This document shows, one piece after another, positions 50,187-61,131 of a stretch of DNA of 64,000 nt. Under the pieces are notes generated by a model. The model did not search any database and had not been told where the DNA came from. It saw only the letters and a program-made list of their open reading frames with translations. Numbering within the stretch: position 1 is the stretch's first letter; the number at the start of each line of letters is the position of its first letter. Source of the DNA: Hybos culiciformis (lineage: Eukaryota; Arthropoda; Insecta; Diptera; Hybotidae); the NCBI GenBank assembly GCA_964007475.1, contig OZ023274.1, positions 82,409,303 through 82,473,302 of the forward strand, written 5' to 3'. A program made the translations under genes and the position numbers.

Positions 50187-52199
50187 CGATTTGAATGTCT
50201 GATATTGCCGCACAATATTTTGGCATTGATTTGGTTCAGCGAAATAATTATTTGTTTTTTCAATTCATACTTTTTGGTCTAATAAATTTGTTTAGTTCAA
50301 TAAAATTTGACTTAATAATGGTTTTTGTTACAATATTAATTTCTCATCATGTTTTGGTCACCAAATCAAAAAATTTCCTTTCCTTATTACTATATTATAC
50401 ATATATGAAATAAATTACAAAATTCTTCAACGTCTGATCTGTGATGAAAATCTATAATCATATTATATTTATGCTAAATTCTTATTATTATGAGTATATT
50501 TTATATATTTTTAAATGCCCGCTCAAAACTATTATTAAATAATAGACCTTGCAAATTCATTAAAAAAAGTTAATATTTCATTTCCTTTTTTTTTCAAACA
50601 AAATAAGTTATAAATAAGTTATTGATTAAATCTTTCATCAAATTTCTGTTTATAAAAAAAAAAAAAAATAACATCGGCATGTCATGTAAACAATTACAAA
50701 TTACCATGTGCTTCATTAACCACCACACTTAGTACTCATCCCAAAAACAATTTATTTTTTTTTTGTATAAAACTAATACATTCTTAAATTATATAATAAT
50801 ATGTATAAATTTTATATTTTTTTTTCAATAAAAACTGGTTTAAATAAAAGTTCATGACCATCATCTTCTTTTTTTTCTTTTTGTTTTTATTTTCCTTCTT
50901 TTATTTATGTTATTGTTTTGGATATAAATTTTGTTATTTTTTTTGTTGTTTTAACTTACCATAAATGAATGAGACTCATCTTCATTTATAAAATTTACCA
51001 TCTTTTTTTAAAAAAGTTTAAGCTTAATATATTCTCTTGAGATAATGTATAAAAAGAGAAACTCTGTAAAGAGACTGAACTTTTAAGAGTGATTGCCGAA
51101 TGTATGAGTAAAAAATTTAAATGCATCTTGTATTAAGACGCAGTGTTATGTTCATGTTTATATTATGTATGCTTTGGATGAAAATGTATTTCGTTCCTAG
51201 AATTTAATTGCTTCAATAAAACCAAATATTTGTTTTAAAAAAGTCTGTATTACGCTATGAAACATCTTTAACATATAGGCGTGGACTTGAGTACTATCAT
51301 AAACTTCAAGATATTCTTAATAGTGTAGTGTTGTTAGTTTATTAAAAAAAATGCATTTAAATATTCTATGCAGACATAAAGACGGAAAATGTTTATTATT
51401 TAAAAAAACATTTTAAATTTCAAGTTCATCATATAAATGTACTTTTACGACGCAAATGAAAATGAAAGTTTATAGACTCTCATTATGGCATGAGCAGAAG
51501 AGATAAAAGCTTCCCTATTATTTATTTATTTTTATTTTATACCTAGGTATAGGTATATCTTTTTTGTGCATTGTGCAGATGAGTAAAATTTTTTTTTATT
51601 TCAAAAAGAAGATTTTTTTTTGTGTTATAATTCAACTCATCAGCTGATTTAAATGATATATACGAAATAAAGAAAAACAATAATATTTGTATTTTGCAGA
51701 CATTATAACGGTATAAATGTGTAATAATGTGAAGCTTTTTTTTGATTGAATCTGCAATATTTATATACATACAACATACATATATGTTTTTATTACAGAT
51801 CATTAAATTAAAAGAAGAATAACCATTTTTATAAATAAATAAGTAAATATTTTTAAAAGTGCGATAATAATATTTTCCAGTTATTAAAATGCGGATGAAG
51901 GAAATATTTAGACATTTATTTGGTCATTTTATTTTTATAGTTGTAACAGTAGGTAAACATTATTTTATTATACCACTTGTTTAATATTTATATATATATA
52001 CCTTTATATATGGTCATTTAGCTGAATTAAAATGAATTTGATTTTAATGAGTTTTTAAATGGTTAAATTTTCTTTATCTGATTTATTTTCCTTAAATTAA
52101 TATAAAATTAAATGGTATTAACAATTATTTTAGTTTGTTATATGATAAACAAACTAACTGTTTTACAACCATTTTGTTGCAAACACAGAGAAAAGTTGG
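50187..52199. other. AT-rich region, one small splice-bounded block
   Basis: No supported gene apart from the candidate at 50960-51001. Open frames at 50195-50413 and 51543-51803 are hydrophobic A/T translations. Confidence 0.5.
50960..51001 (-). CDS. Candidate 42-nt exon, unknown protein
   Basis: On the minus strand ATG at 51001 opens MVNFINEDESHSFM, 14 codons ending exactly at a strong donor GTAAGTTAA (phase 0). AAAAAAAG precedes the ATG, so it could be either a start exon or an internal exon with a weak acceptor. It is phase-compatible with the 18-nt candidate at 40653-40670. Confidence 0.25.
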
Positions 52200-52211
52200 T
52201 AAATTCTCTAA

Positions 52212-52424
52212 TCTTTATATGAAGTATACTTGGACACACAACCAAACTACTCGACTGACATTCACAATATGTTGGTTAGGTTTACAGCTTCCATTTATTC
52301 CAATGACTTGTCCACATTCACACTGTATAAAAAGTATTTGCGAGAAAGCTTCAGAGTAGTTGCTGCTCCGGTATGTTGTGAAACTTTAACACAATTACAT
52401 GAATTTGGTAATAGAGGGTAATAA
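52212..52424 (+). pseudogene. Unrecognised protein-like block
   Basis: The plus frame SLYEVYLDTQPNYSTDIHNM continues LVRFTASIYSNDLSTFTLYK, KYLRESFRVVAAPVC and CETLTQLHEFGNRG, ending in tandem stops at 52419-52424. A stop precedes it, no ATG opens it except an internal Met, and splice sites are unclear. Composition is balanced and GC is raised, unlike the flanks, so it may be an exon or a decayed coding relic. A second overlapping frame (52135-52359) is probably its shadow. No family is recognised. Confidence 0.25.
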
Positions 52425-55399
52425 TAAAAACTATAGACTAGGACCAATCAACATTTGTCGCCTATCACTAGAATTAGGTGCAAATCAATTACATGGTAAA
52501 ATAATCCCATAAATAAGATTATTTGCAAATCTTCTCAACCATTATATTTATATAAGTTGAATATCCGACTCTAACTTTAATCTATTATTATCGTTTTATT
52601 TTTTTTTTCTGTCACTTTTTAGAAAATAAAAGCAATTTAACTTTTCATTTTAAACAAATATAATAATATGTACTTGTAAAGTGGTACAACATTCTTATTA
52701 CTATTGTTGGTCTATGTTTACACTTTTAACGTTATACTGTTTACACTTTTAACGTTATACTGTTATGTTAGCGTGAATATTCATTTTTTATTTAATTCCT
52801 TTTATATAAAAATAGAAGTTATTTTTCTTGTAAAAAATGTTTATAAAAAAAAAAAAACGATATTTAATGCTGGTATTAATTTAACTTTATGCACATTACA
52901 GACTGAATCACCTTGCTTTTCTTAAGTTCGTTGCACTTTTTGAATAAATAATAATATTATTAAAATAGAAAAAAAAAATTAGAAAATATTGACGAGAGAA
53001 ATGTTTTATAGTTTTTTTTTTTTGATTAATTTGAAATTAATGATTTATTTATTTTTGTTTATTTATTTATTTTTTATTTTTTTTCAACTTTTACAATAAT
53101 TTTCTTAAAGCTCATAGAGTGAGATTAAAAAGAATTAAGAATGTAAACTTTCATTTCACATAATGACTTTCATTGTTATACACTGAGAAAAGTGATAATT
53201 AAATTTATTTAATTTAAGCACAGAAAATAAGTCAAAAATGACACACCTCATCATTTGAAAAATGAAAAAAAATATAGAAAAAGAAAGCTAAATAGGTTTG
53301 TCTACTATAATTTTTGCTTATTTACATAAAAAATGTGAAATATTTTTTTAAATAAATGCAAATATTTTATGCTAAAATAAATTTCTATAATCATATGTAA
53401 AAAATGTACTTATTTATAACTACATCATGAAATAAAATTGAACTATGAATATTGTTTGAGCGATATTTTACTTCACATCTTGAAATTTTTTTCATTAAAA
53501 TTCTTAGATTCTTAATTTAAACTTCTGAATTAATGTATAAAAAAATTCAAATAAATAAATAATGACTATAGTTTATAACTTAAAGATACTTAAAGATACT
53601 GTTAAAATCTACAAAGTAGAAGGATCCTATACTAAAAACTATTATATTTAGTTTTTACAAAGAAAGACCTTTGTTTTTTCATTGCATTGCCATTATCAAA
53701 CATAAATTATGATTAATTCTGATTAATTCTAATAGCTCTATTCTATTTCACCTAACATATATACGTCTTTGAGTCTTTATAAGTTGAGTTTTTGTCATCA
53801 AAACATTTTTAACTTTCAATTTGCATATATTATGTTGTGATAAATTGCGTTAGCAACACGAAGTTAGAAATCAGCAAAAAAAAAATGTGTTTATTTTTTT
53901 TTTTTTGCTTTATATTTTATGGTCATTATTTCGATTAATAATATTTTGTCAGAATTAAATTGCAAGTGTTAAGATAATTAAAAACTGGTCTCTATAGGTA
54001 TATAAATTTAAAAATTAATTAATGTATTTTTTTTTTGTAAAACAATTATGTACATGAATCTAATTGCATCTATACAAGAAATTTAACCTGAATTATAAGC
54101 AATTAACATATGGAGCAAAATATGTGTAATATTAGGGTGCACCGTTTATAGAATCTATTCTGTTAGTAGTGTGTAAGGAAAATAATAGTTTCAGTTTTAA
54201 TTTAATAAAACTTTACTCAACAGCGGAGGGAAACTTTAATTTCACATATACTATTAAGCACTAAAAACCATATATTCATCAAAATTAGTAAAAAATTCGG
54301 AATTTCAGATTTACTTCGAATAGTGTGATAAGAAGAATCACACTTCAATGTAATATATTTATTATGTGTTGAAAAAAAAATTTATGAAAGACACCAACAA
54401 TTTTCGTTTTATCTCGTTTAGATCATACAACCCTGCTTTACACTACTAAACTATCAACAAATTCAAAATCACATTTAATACAAAAAATAGTTTCTATTTC
54501 TATAACTTAATATCACTTTTGAATCCATATGTATTATTCTTGAATTAATTTCTACAACAATTTCATATGAATCAGTAAATACTGTTAAAGCTTATTAAAA
54601 ATGGATAAAGAACTTTCATTTAGTCGGCACACCTTATAAAATGTTTTGATCCAAACTATTTTTTTTTTATTGGGCAGGTTGTAATTTAGTTTATTAAATA
54701 TTAAATTTTAAGTTTTTTTTTTTTATTGCCTGATCAAAATAGAATATGTAATCAACTTCAACTTAAATTATTACTGTATTAAAGAAAAAAATAATGTTTG
54801 AAAAATTGGTTAAAAACTTCTAGTTACTTGTACTGTGTAAATCGTAATTTATAATTTTCATCAGCTTATATCATAAATTTTATATACTCAAACTTGAAAA
54901 AAAAAAAAAATAAAAATAAAATAAAATAAAAAATAAATCGAATTTCAAGGTGATTGCGCAAGTCTTGAAAAAAGTAAAGAAAATAAGCGGTTCATTTTCA
55001 TTATTAAACTGATTGTGAAGTGAAAATTTAAGTCTTTAATTTTTTGCTTTATTTGAAAAATTACATGGTTGTGTTATTTGAAATTGTTATTCTTAAATGT
55101 TAAGTTTGTCTTCATAAGTATTTTTTTTTTTATTTTTTTATCTGGTTATGATTGATTTTAACTTATATAAAAGAAAGTAAGAGTAAAAATTAGATAACAT
55201 AAAATTTTGTTTTAAAGGAACTTACGGCTCATAAGCTTGATTATTGCATCTCTAAAAGCCGTAAAAATGCAAAAACATACACTGAATGTTCCATATAAAT
55301 GTTCCATATAAAACAGAAAAACTTGAATTTTCAAAGCTATCAAAATAAAGTTACTGTTTAGTAGGAAGTTAGTATGTGCCGGCATATTTTGTAACATAA
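52425..55399. other. AT-rich region without supported genes
   Basis: No supported gene. A 13-bp ATGTTCCATATAA duplication lies near 55290-55317. The minus strand there has a good acceptor (ACGGCTTTTAG) 26 nt before a GTAAGTTCC donor (55227), another possible tiny exon; both are unproven. A single ACACTGAGAAAA motif near 53181 resembles the ends of the element at 55411. Confidence 0.45.
52716..52761. repeat. 23-bp perfect tandem duplication
   Basis: GTTTACACTTTTAACGTTAT followed by ACT is repeated exactly twice in tandem. Confidence 0.95.
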
Positions 55400-55655
55400 T
55401 AACTTAAGCTACACAGAGAAAAATAAGGTCGTAACGTTTACGTCAAAAAAGTTCGTTATTGAAAGTCTCGTTAAAATAAAGAAAATTTAAGAATATGTAG
55501 ATTTTGATAACGTTAATTTCGTATTTTTTCACATTACAGAAAAACTAGTCTTTTTTAGTACTCGTTAAAGAAGTTCGTTAATCGTTAAATACGGGAAAGA
55601 AACATTTCAATCCATACAGAACTTATATTTTCCATTTTACACATTGCCGTAAATT

Positions 55656-55727
55656 TAGTTCATAGCTCAGTGGCAGAGTTGATGGATTGCAATGTTTAGG
55701 ACAGTGGTTCGAATCCACAAGCGGGCA
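55656..55727 (+). ncRNA. tRNA-derived sequence (pseudo-tRNA / SINE head)
   Basis: It contains a box A, TAGCTCAGTGG (55663-55673), and a perfect box B, GGTTCGAATCC (55706-55716), at normal spacing. The D-stem GCTC/GAGT and T-stem GTGG/CCAC can form. The acceptor ends (GTAAATT and AGCGGGC) do not pair and no clean anticodon stem is seen, so this is not a functional tRNA. An A-rich tract follows immediately, the pattern of a tRNA-derived SINE; internal pol III promoter function is possible. Confidence 0.7.
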
Positions 55728-55950
55728 TAAAAAAAATGATTAAAAAAAAATAAATAAAAAAATTTAATAAAAAATAAATAAATAAAATTTAATAAATAAA
55801 AAAAATAAAATAAAAGAAATAAAAAAAAGAAAAAATAAAAAAAATTAAAAAAAAAATTAAAAAAAAATTAATAAAAAAAAAAATTAATAAATAAAAAAAA
55901 AAAATTAAAAAATAAATAAATAAAAAAAATAAGTAATAAAAAAAATTTAT
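55728..55950. repeat. A-rich low-complexity tract (AAATAAAT-type)
   Basis: About 220 bp of A runs broken by single T or G, directly 3' of the tRNA-like segment. It looks like an expanded SINE tail. The 109-codon minus open frame over it (F/Y/I-rich) is an artefact of composition. Confidence 0.85.
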
Positions 55951-56142
55951 TTTTTGAATTTGCGGTGTTTTTGCTGATGAATTTGAAAGGTTTTTGGTTT
56001 TGGGTATAACGAACTTTTTTAACGAACAACGTTCTTTTTTCAACGAAATGTTCGTATGTGCAATATCAACGAAATTTTCGTTAATTTTAACGCATTTTTT
56101 AGTTTTCAGTAAGAGCAAATTTCTTTCTGTGTATGTAACATA

Positions 56143-59039
56143 GGTTAAAATGTATAAAAGAAAGTTTTATTATTTTTTGTTTGCGAAATATTTACAAATC
56201 AAAATATTATATTATAACTTCACCTTTGGTTTTGTAATATATTCAATTCCTTGATTCGGAATGTTAAGAATATATAATTTAAGTTTTAATTCACAGTTTG
56301 TTAGAAATTAATATTTTAACCTTAATAAAATAAAATAAAATATTATCTAATTTTTTGAATTTTTTTTATTTCCTGCAATCATTCAGATTTTTAAATATTA
56401 TAATAAAATAATTTACATGCTGTCAGATCATTAATGATAATATTTTGATTAAAGTTAAAATTTCTAAATTAATATTAAATCTAAATAAATGCCCAAACCA
56501 CCCTCACGAAATAGATTTCAATAAAGTTTGTGGGTGGTAATAATAATTGTTAATTAACTTTTATTTTGAAGGTTGTGAAACAAACAAAACCAAATTAAAA
56601 ATTATTTTTAAAAAAATACATACATATGGCTTATCTATCTTTATCAATAATTGAAAATAATAATAATGATTGTTATTTTTTAATTATCAGAATGTACATG
56701 TGTAAATAATATTTATTATTTAATTATAATAAATGTAATAATTTATAGAGAATAATTTTACGTCACTTTGAATTATTACACAAAATTTGCATATACGAGA
56801 AATTTAAGTCCGCAGTTATTTTATTTTTTATTATGAATGTTTATATTTTGATTATTTCTAGAAATTAAATACTGATTGTGTCTTGTTTTTCGTTATTCTC
56901 ATAGTTTTAAAAAAAATGTTGTAAAAAGGCATCTTTATTATAAGGTTAAAAATATTTGAAAAATTGGGAAGAAGTAAAGGTTCGACTAAGAAGCTAGTAA
57001 AGAACACAAATTCATTTTAGAAACTCAAATTGTTATATTTATTTTGTTTTGTTATGTTATTAAATTATTTTTAACGTTTAAGTTTACAAAAATCAAAGGT
57101 CAAAAATCTGCGAAAAAAAAAATTGTTTTTAACTCTTTTGCTATTTAATCTACTTCTAGATATAAATTTGTTGTTGCCTCTATCATGACGATGAACAACA
57201 TATAGTGTGCAAGTGCATGTGCAACATAGTTTAACGAATAGAAAAAAAACAAGAAAAATTATTACATTGGTATGACACGACATGAAAATGTTTTAAAAAG
57301 TATATACTTTTTGTGACATTAATGTAAGGTACTTATGCAAATATGTATCTTCAATTGTAACAAAAGTTAAGTATATTAACAGGTAATAAACCAGTTCTTT
57401 TATAATAAAAGAAAAAATTAAGTAATGGGTAGGATTTCATACTTTTTAAAATGTTTAAATTGGTACAAAAAATGTATTATTAAATTCCATATCTCTGTTC
57501 TCGTAAGGAATTTTTTAGTAAGTGATGTGTTCTACAAGTTCATTCCATAAGGTATAAATATTTTTTTGATAATAGCTTCTTAATAAAAAATAACAGTAGC
57601 AATTTCAAAATTTGTGTACAAAACATATAATACTAATTCCATACCGGGATTATTGGATAACGACTATAATAGATAACACTACAGATTTTGAAACATTGTG
57701 TAATTCCCAATCATTAACAGCATTTATTTGTTTGTTTACTTGTATGTAACCTTGGCGGGAAATAAACATAATTCCTGATTTTTTTTTTTTTGCAACTAAA
57801 TCAGTCTCTTATGAATTAAATATTTTCATGCATTTAAAAATTCACATTAAATTATTGCAGTAATATAAAAAAGACCGAAAAATTTCTAATTATTGTGGTT
57901 TTAGTTATGGTTTGATTACACTTTTTTTTCTTACATGACGCCTTAAGTCACAATAATAATAACATAGACATTGAAACCATAAAATTAGTTTAAATTTAAA
58001 ATTAAAATTAACAAAAAAAAAAAAAAAAAACCAAAAATATATAAAATGAAAACAATATAATTAAATCATCAAAATAACAAAGTTCGTGTCTAAAGGAGTG
58101 GAATAAAATTAAAGAAAAAATGTTTGCATTATTATCATATTATTTTTAAAAAAATTTTAAATGAAAATTAAAGTAAAAAACTAAATGCCACCTAAAATGT
58201 ATTTTTTTTTTGTTTGCCGGAAGATTCCTAAAAATAGTAATTTTAAAATTTTCAACGTAATATGCATAAAACATACATACATAATTTTTTATTATTATGT
58301 GTAAATTTAGTGTGAAATTTATTTTTCATTAAAATATTCTACAAATTTTACATGTGCATGAATATTGATTGCATTGTGTAATCTGACAATTTTTTATTTT
58401 ATGTTTTTTTAATCATGCCATAACATATTTATTTACATAAGATACACAATGTTTTGACAATAAGTGCAATTTACTACATGTACTTAACTAAACAAATTAG
58501 TTCGGAGATTAGATACTTTTCAATTAAAAATAAACGCTTTCTACTATAATTTGTTGGCATTTATTTGAAGACACTAAGAAAAGGAACTTTATTTATAATT
58601 TCTTTTTTAAATTGTAAAATTCATGCATATTTTAACATTTTATAGCATATTATGTGAAAAACTTTAAGTGTACATAACTTAAGAAAATATGTTTAGATTT
58701 GACAAGAAAACGGTATAAAATCGTATAAGCAAGTACATTTTTTATAATCTTTGTTATATAATTTTCTAAAAACTTGTGAATCTTGTTAATGCGGTAGTCT
58801 GCAAATTTCTGCTTCAAGTACCTGCTACAATTTTTGAGTTTGTTTAAGTAGCTTTACGACTACAGACCATTATTTACTTGCTGGTAAATAGCCAAATTGG
58901 TGTTTTTACATTCGATTTGAAATATGTGGATATTTTTTTCTTAAATTTATTTCATGTCTCCCTTCTGAATAGATCGTCATCGTCAAACATAAAACATGAG
59001 TATTATTTTGAAAGATAAGAATTAAAATATTCAGAAAGG
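56143..59039. other. AT-rich region without supported genes
   Basis: No supported gene. A short hairpin AACCACCCTCAC / GTGGGTGGT lies near 56495-56540. Confidence 0.5.
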
Positions 59040-59059
59040 AAAAATAATTTGATTAAAAA

Positions 59060-59320
59060 AAAAGCATGATCGTGGAAACATTAATTTGACTGCCTACACA
59101 AATTTTCGTGATGATTTGTTAATGAGTGGCCTTGAATTCTGTATTCTTCATCACAAGAATCTGAGATGATGAATTCAAATTTATTTTTCAGAACATCAAA
59201 CATCTGATTCCCAAGGATTATATTGCAACAGATTAAGATTGTTTAAAAATGAAATTGAAATTATTAAGAATGAAATGACTGCAGATTTCAGTAAACAAAT
59301 TAATTGTGGCAAAAAATAAT
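59060..59320 (+). pseudogene. Unrecognised protein-like block with in-frame stops
   Basis: One plus frame reads HDRGNINLTAYTNFRDDLLM and SGLEFCILHHKNLR, then two adjacent stops (near 59166-59171). The same frame resumes IQIYFSEHQTSDSQGLYCNR, LRLFKNEIEIIKNEMTADFS and KQINCGKK to a TAA near 59318. A TTATTTTTCAG acceptor-like site precedes EHQTSD. It could be a decayed gene or a two-exon fragment. No family is recognised. Confidence 0.25.
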
Positions 59321-60073
59321 AGGTATTAATTGTTGGTATGTTTCACTTGCTTGTCTGAAAAAGCAACAACCAATTAATACAGGCTAGTGCCTATACTTGC
59401 TTATCATTTGATACTGCTAGGTAGTGTTGTTTGTTTAAGATTTTGATCAAGAATTTATTTATTTTTTATGTGGTTAACAACGTTCAGCGGCTTCACTTTG
59501 TATACTCTTTTTTTTAACTTAAATTTATCTTTTTTAATACTTAAACCTAAAAGAATAAAATCTAAATAACTAAATTTCGAAATATTGTTACAAATTTATT
59601 AATTTTTTTTTGGTATATAGTTAATTTAGTACATTAAAATAAACATTGAAATGAAAAATATAGATAAAAATATTTAGCAACTATGTATGTGAAAATAGTC
59701 TGAAATCTGGCCTTGGTCTTTAAATTTAATCTACATTTATTTAGAAAATATTTTTAAATTGAAATTATTTCTTAATATCATTAAAATATTAAAGAAAAAC
59801 ATGAATTTCCCAGTGGGCGGTATATCATCAAATAACTTAAAAAAAGAAAGAAAAAAGAATCCAATATTTAACTTGATGCAATGCAGAGAAATATTTTTAT
59901 CGATTTTTTTTAATGCATTAAATGCAATATCAATAAAATTGGAAATAAATGGCAAGTTTATGATTATTAGATTAAAATATTTAGATTAAGGTCATAATGA
60001 TTAGGACATCTAAAACTATATTCCCTTATGCATTTGATCAAACTGTTTTTTTTTGTCGTATCATCTTGAATTT

Positions 60074-60272
60074 TCACAATAATGTTATACCTATGTATAA
60101 AAAAACCTTTGTATCTTGATTCGTTTTCAATTTCATGAATTTTTTAAATCCAACTTTGATAATTAATTCTTCTTCGTTTAATTCTGGAACTTTAAAATCT
60201 TGTAAATCAACTTTCGTGATCCTTTGGTTATTAAATAAATAAATAACTTGGTATAATATCTCCATCAAGGAA
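60074..60272 (-). CDS. Unrecognised protein-like block (candidate exon)
   Basis: The minus frame contains SLMEILYQVIYLFNNQRITK, VDLQDFKVPELNEEELIIKV and GFKKFMKLKTNQDTK, ending VFLYIGITLL and a stop at 60074. A weak donor AAG/GTTTTT occurs at 60106. The acidic/basic alternation and normal codon structure are clearly more protein-like than the flanks. An upstream block at 60329-60378 may belong to the same gene. I do not recognise the family. Confidence 0.4.
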
Positions 60273-60328
60273 GCACAAATAGCTTTTTTTAACTAGATTA
60301 GTAATCAATTTAATTAAATTTTACTCAC

Positions 60329-60378
60329 AATACGTAAATTATAATAAATTTCATTCGTTCGTGGAATTTGAATATTAC
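60329..60378 (-). CDS. Candidate 50-nt exon upstream of 60272
   Basis: The minus strand has an excellent acceptor TTTTTCTTTTTAG, then 50 nt reading (x)NIQIPRTNEIYYNLRI, then a GTGAGT donor at 60328. TACTAAT, a branch-point-like word, lies between it and the next block, so the intervening intron would be only about 40-55 nt. The function is unknown. Confidence 0.35.
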
Positions 60379-60846
60379 CTAAAAAGAAAAAGACAAAAAA
60401 TTATTAAATAAATTAAAATGAAATGAAAGATTTAGAATAGTTAATTCGAACACTAGTAAAAAAACTTCGATTAAACAAAGAGGCTTGATAAAATCACTAA
60501 TTATGTAATTTAGATTATTTCTGTATATAATGCATATAAAAACATGTTAACCTCATCAACGATCTTGAAAAGGTAAGAAAATTAATAATCATAAATGCGT
60601 GTTTGATTAATTAAGCTCTTTAATTGATGAATTTAAATAAAAACAAAATATGAATATTCAGCTTGTAGTTTTTGTTCAATTTTACATAACGATTTCTATG
60701 CTTTTTTTAAAACATAAAACGATCGTAAATACAAAAAAAGTTATACAAGTCGTAAATTTGAAAAGGTTTTACATTGTTTCCGATTATGTACAGTAAATCA
60801 GTTGAATTTGACAATTTAAGAGTTACAAAAGAGTTCGTGAAAAATT

Positions 60847-61131
60847 AAGGTCTGGTTGTTAAAATATAAGTACTAGCTTAAAAATTTAGAAATAGAAATT
60901 AAAATATATTACTGGAAAAAATGTATTCAAAAGATAAGCTTTCCAATTTAATAATAGGTTAAGGGGAAACGAGTAAAATTTTATATTTTACTTTTTTCCC
61001 CTTCTCCTAAGTTTAGAAAAATAAGGGCTAAAAGCCATAGCAGTTAGGGCCCTGGTTTTAAGATTTTAGTTATAATTGAATTATAATAAAATCCATTAAT
61101 AATAATAATAATAATAAGGTCTGGTTGTTAA
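60847..61131. repeat. 16-bp direct repeats flanking a hairpin segment
   Basis: AAGGTCTGGTTGTTAA occurs at 60847-60862 and again at 61116-61131. Between them lies an inverted pair AGGGGAAACGAGTAAAAT / ATTTTACTTTTTTCCCCT (60962-61001) and a short (AAT)n run at 61097-61117. It might be a duplication or a small insertion; no element family is identified. Confidence 0.6.

Larger units (their letters stand above)
55411..56133. mobile_element. MITE-like element with short inverted ends, containing a tRNA-derived segment
   Basis: The left end TACACAGAGAAAAAT and right end ATTTCTTTCTGTGTA are imperfect inverted repeats. An internal pair CGTCAAAAAAGTTCGTTAT (left) and ATAACGAACTTTTTTAACG (right) also matches inverted, as do scattered TTCGTTAA/TTAACGAA words. 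A 9-bp direct repeat TGTAACATA lies 11 bp outside the left end (near 55390-55398) and immediately outside the right end (56134-56142). This might be a target duplication with a small left-side insertion, but it could be chance. There is no coding capacity. Confidence 0.6.

Noticed and set aside
55662..55727. Functional tRNA gene
   Set aside because: The acceptor stem cannot pair and no normal anticodon arm is seen, although boxes A and B are present; kept as a tRNA-derived segment instead.
55789..56118. 109-codon minus-strand frame
   Set aside because: It is mostly a translation of the A-rich tract (F, Y, I, L).
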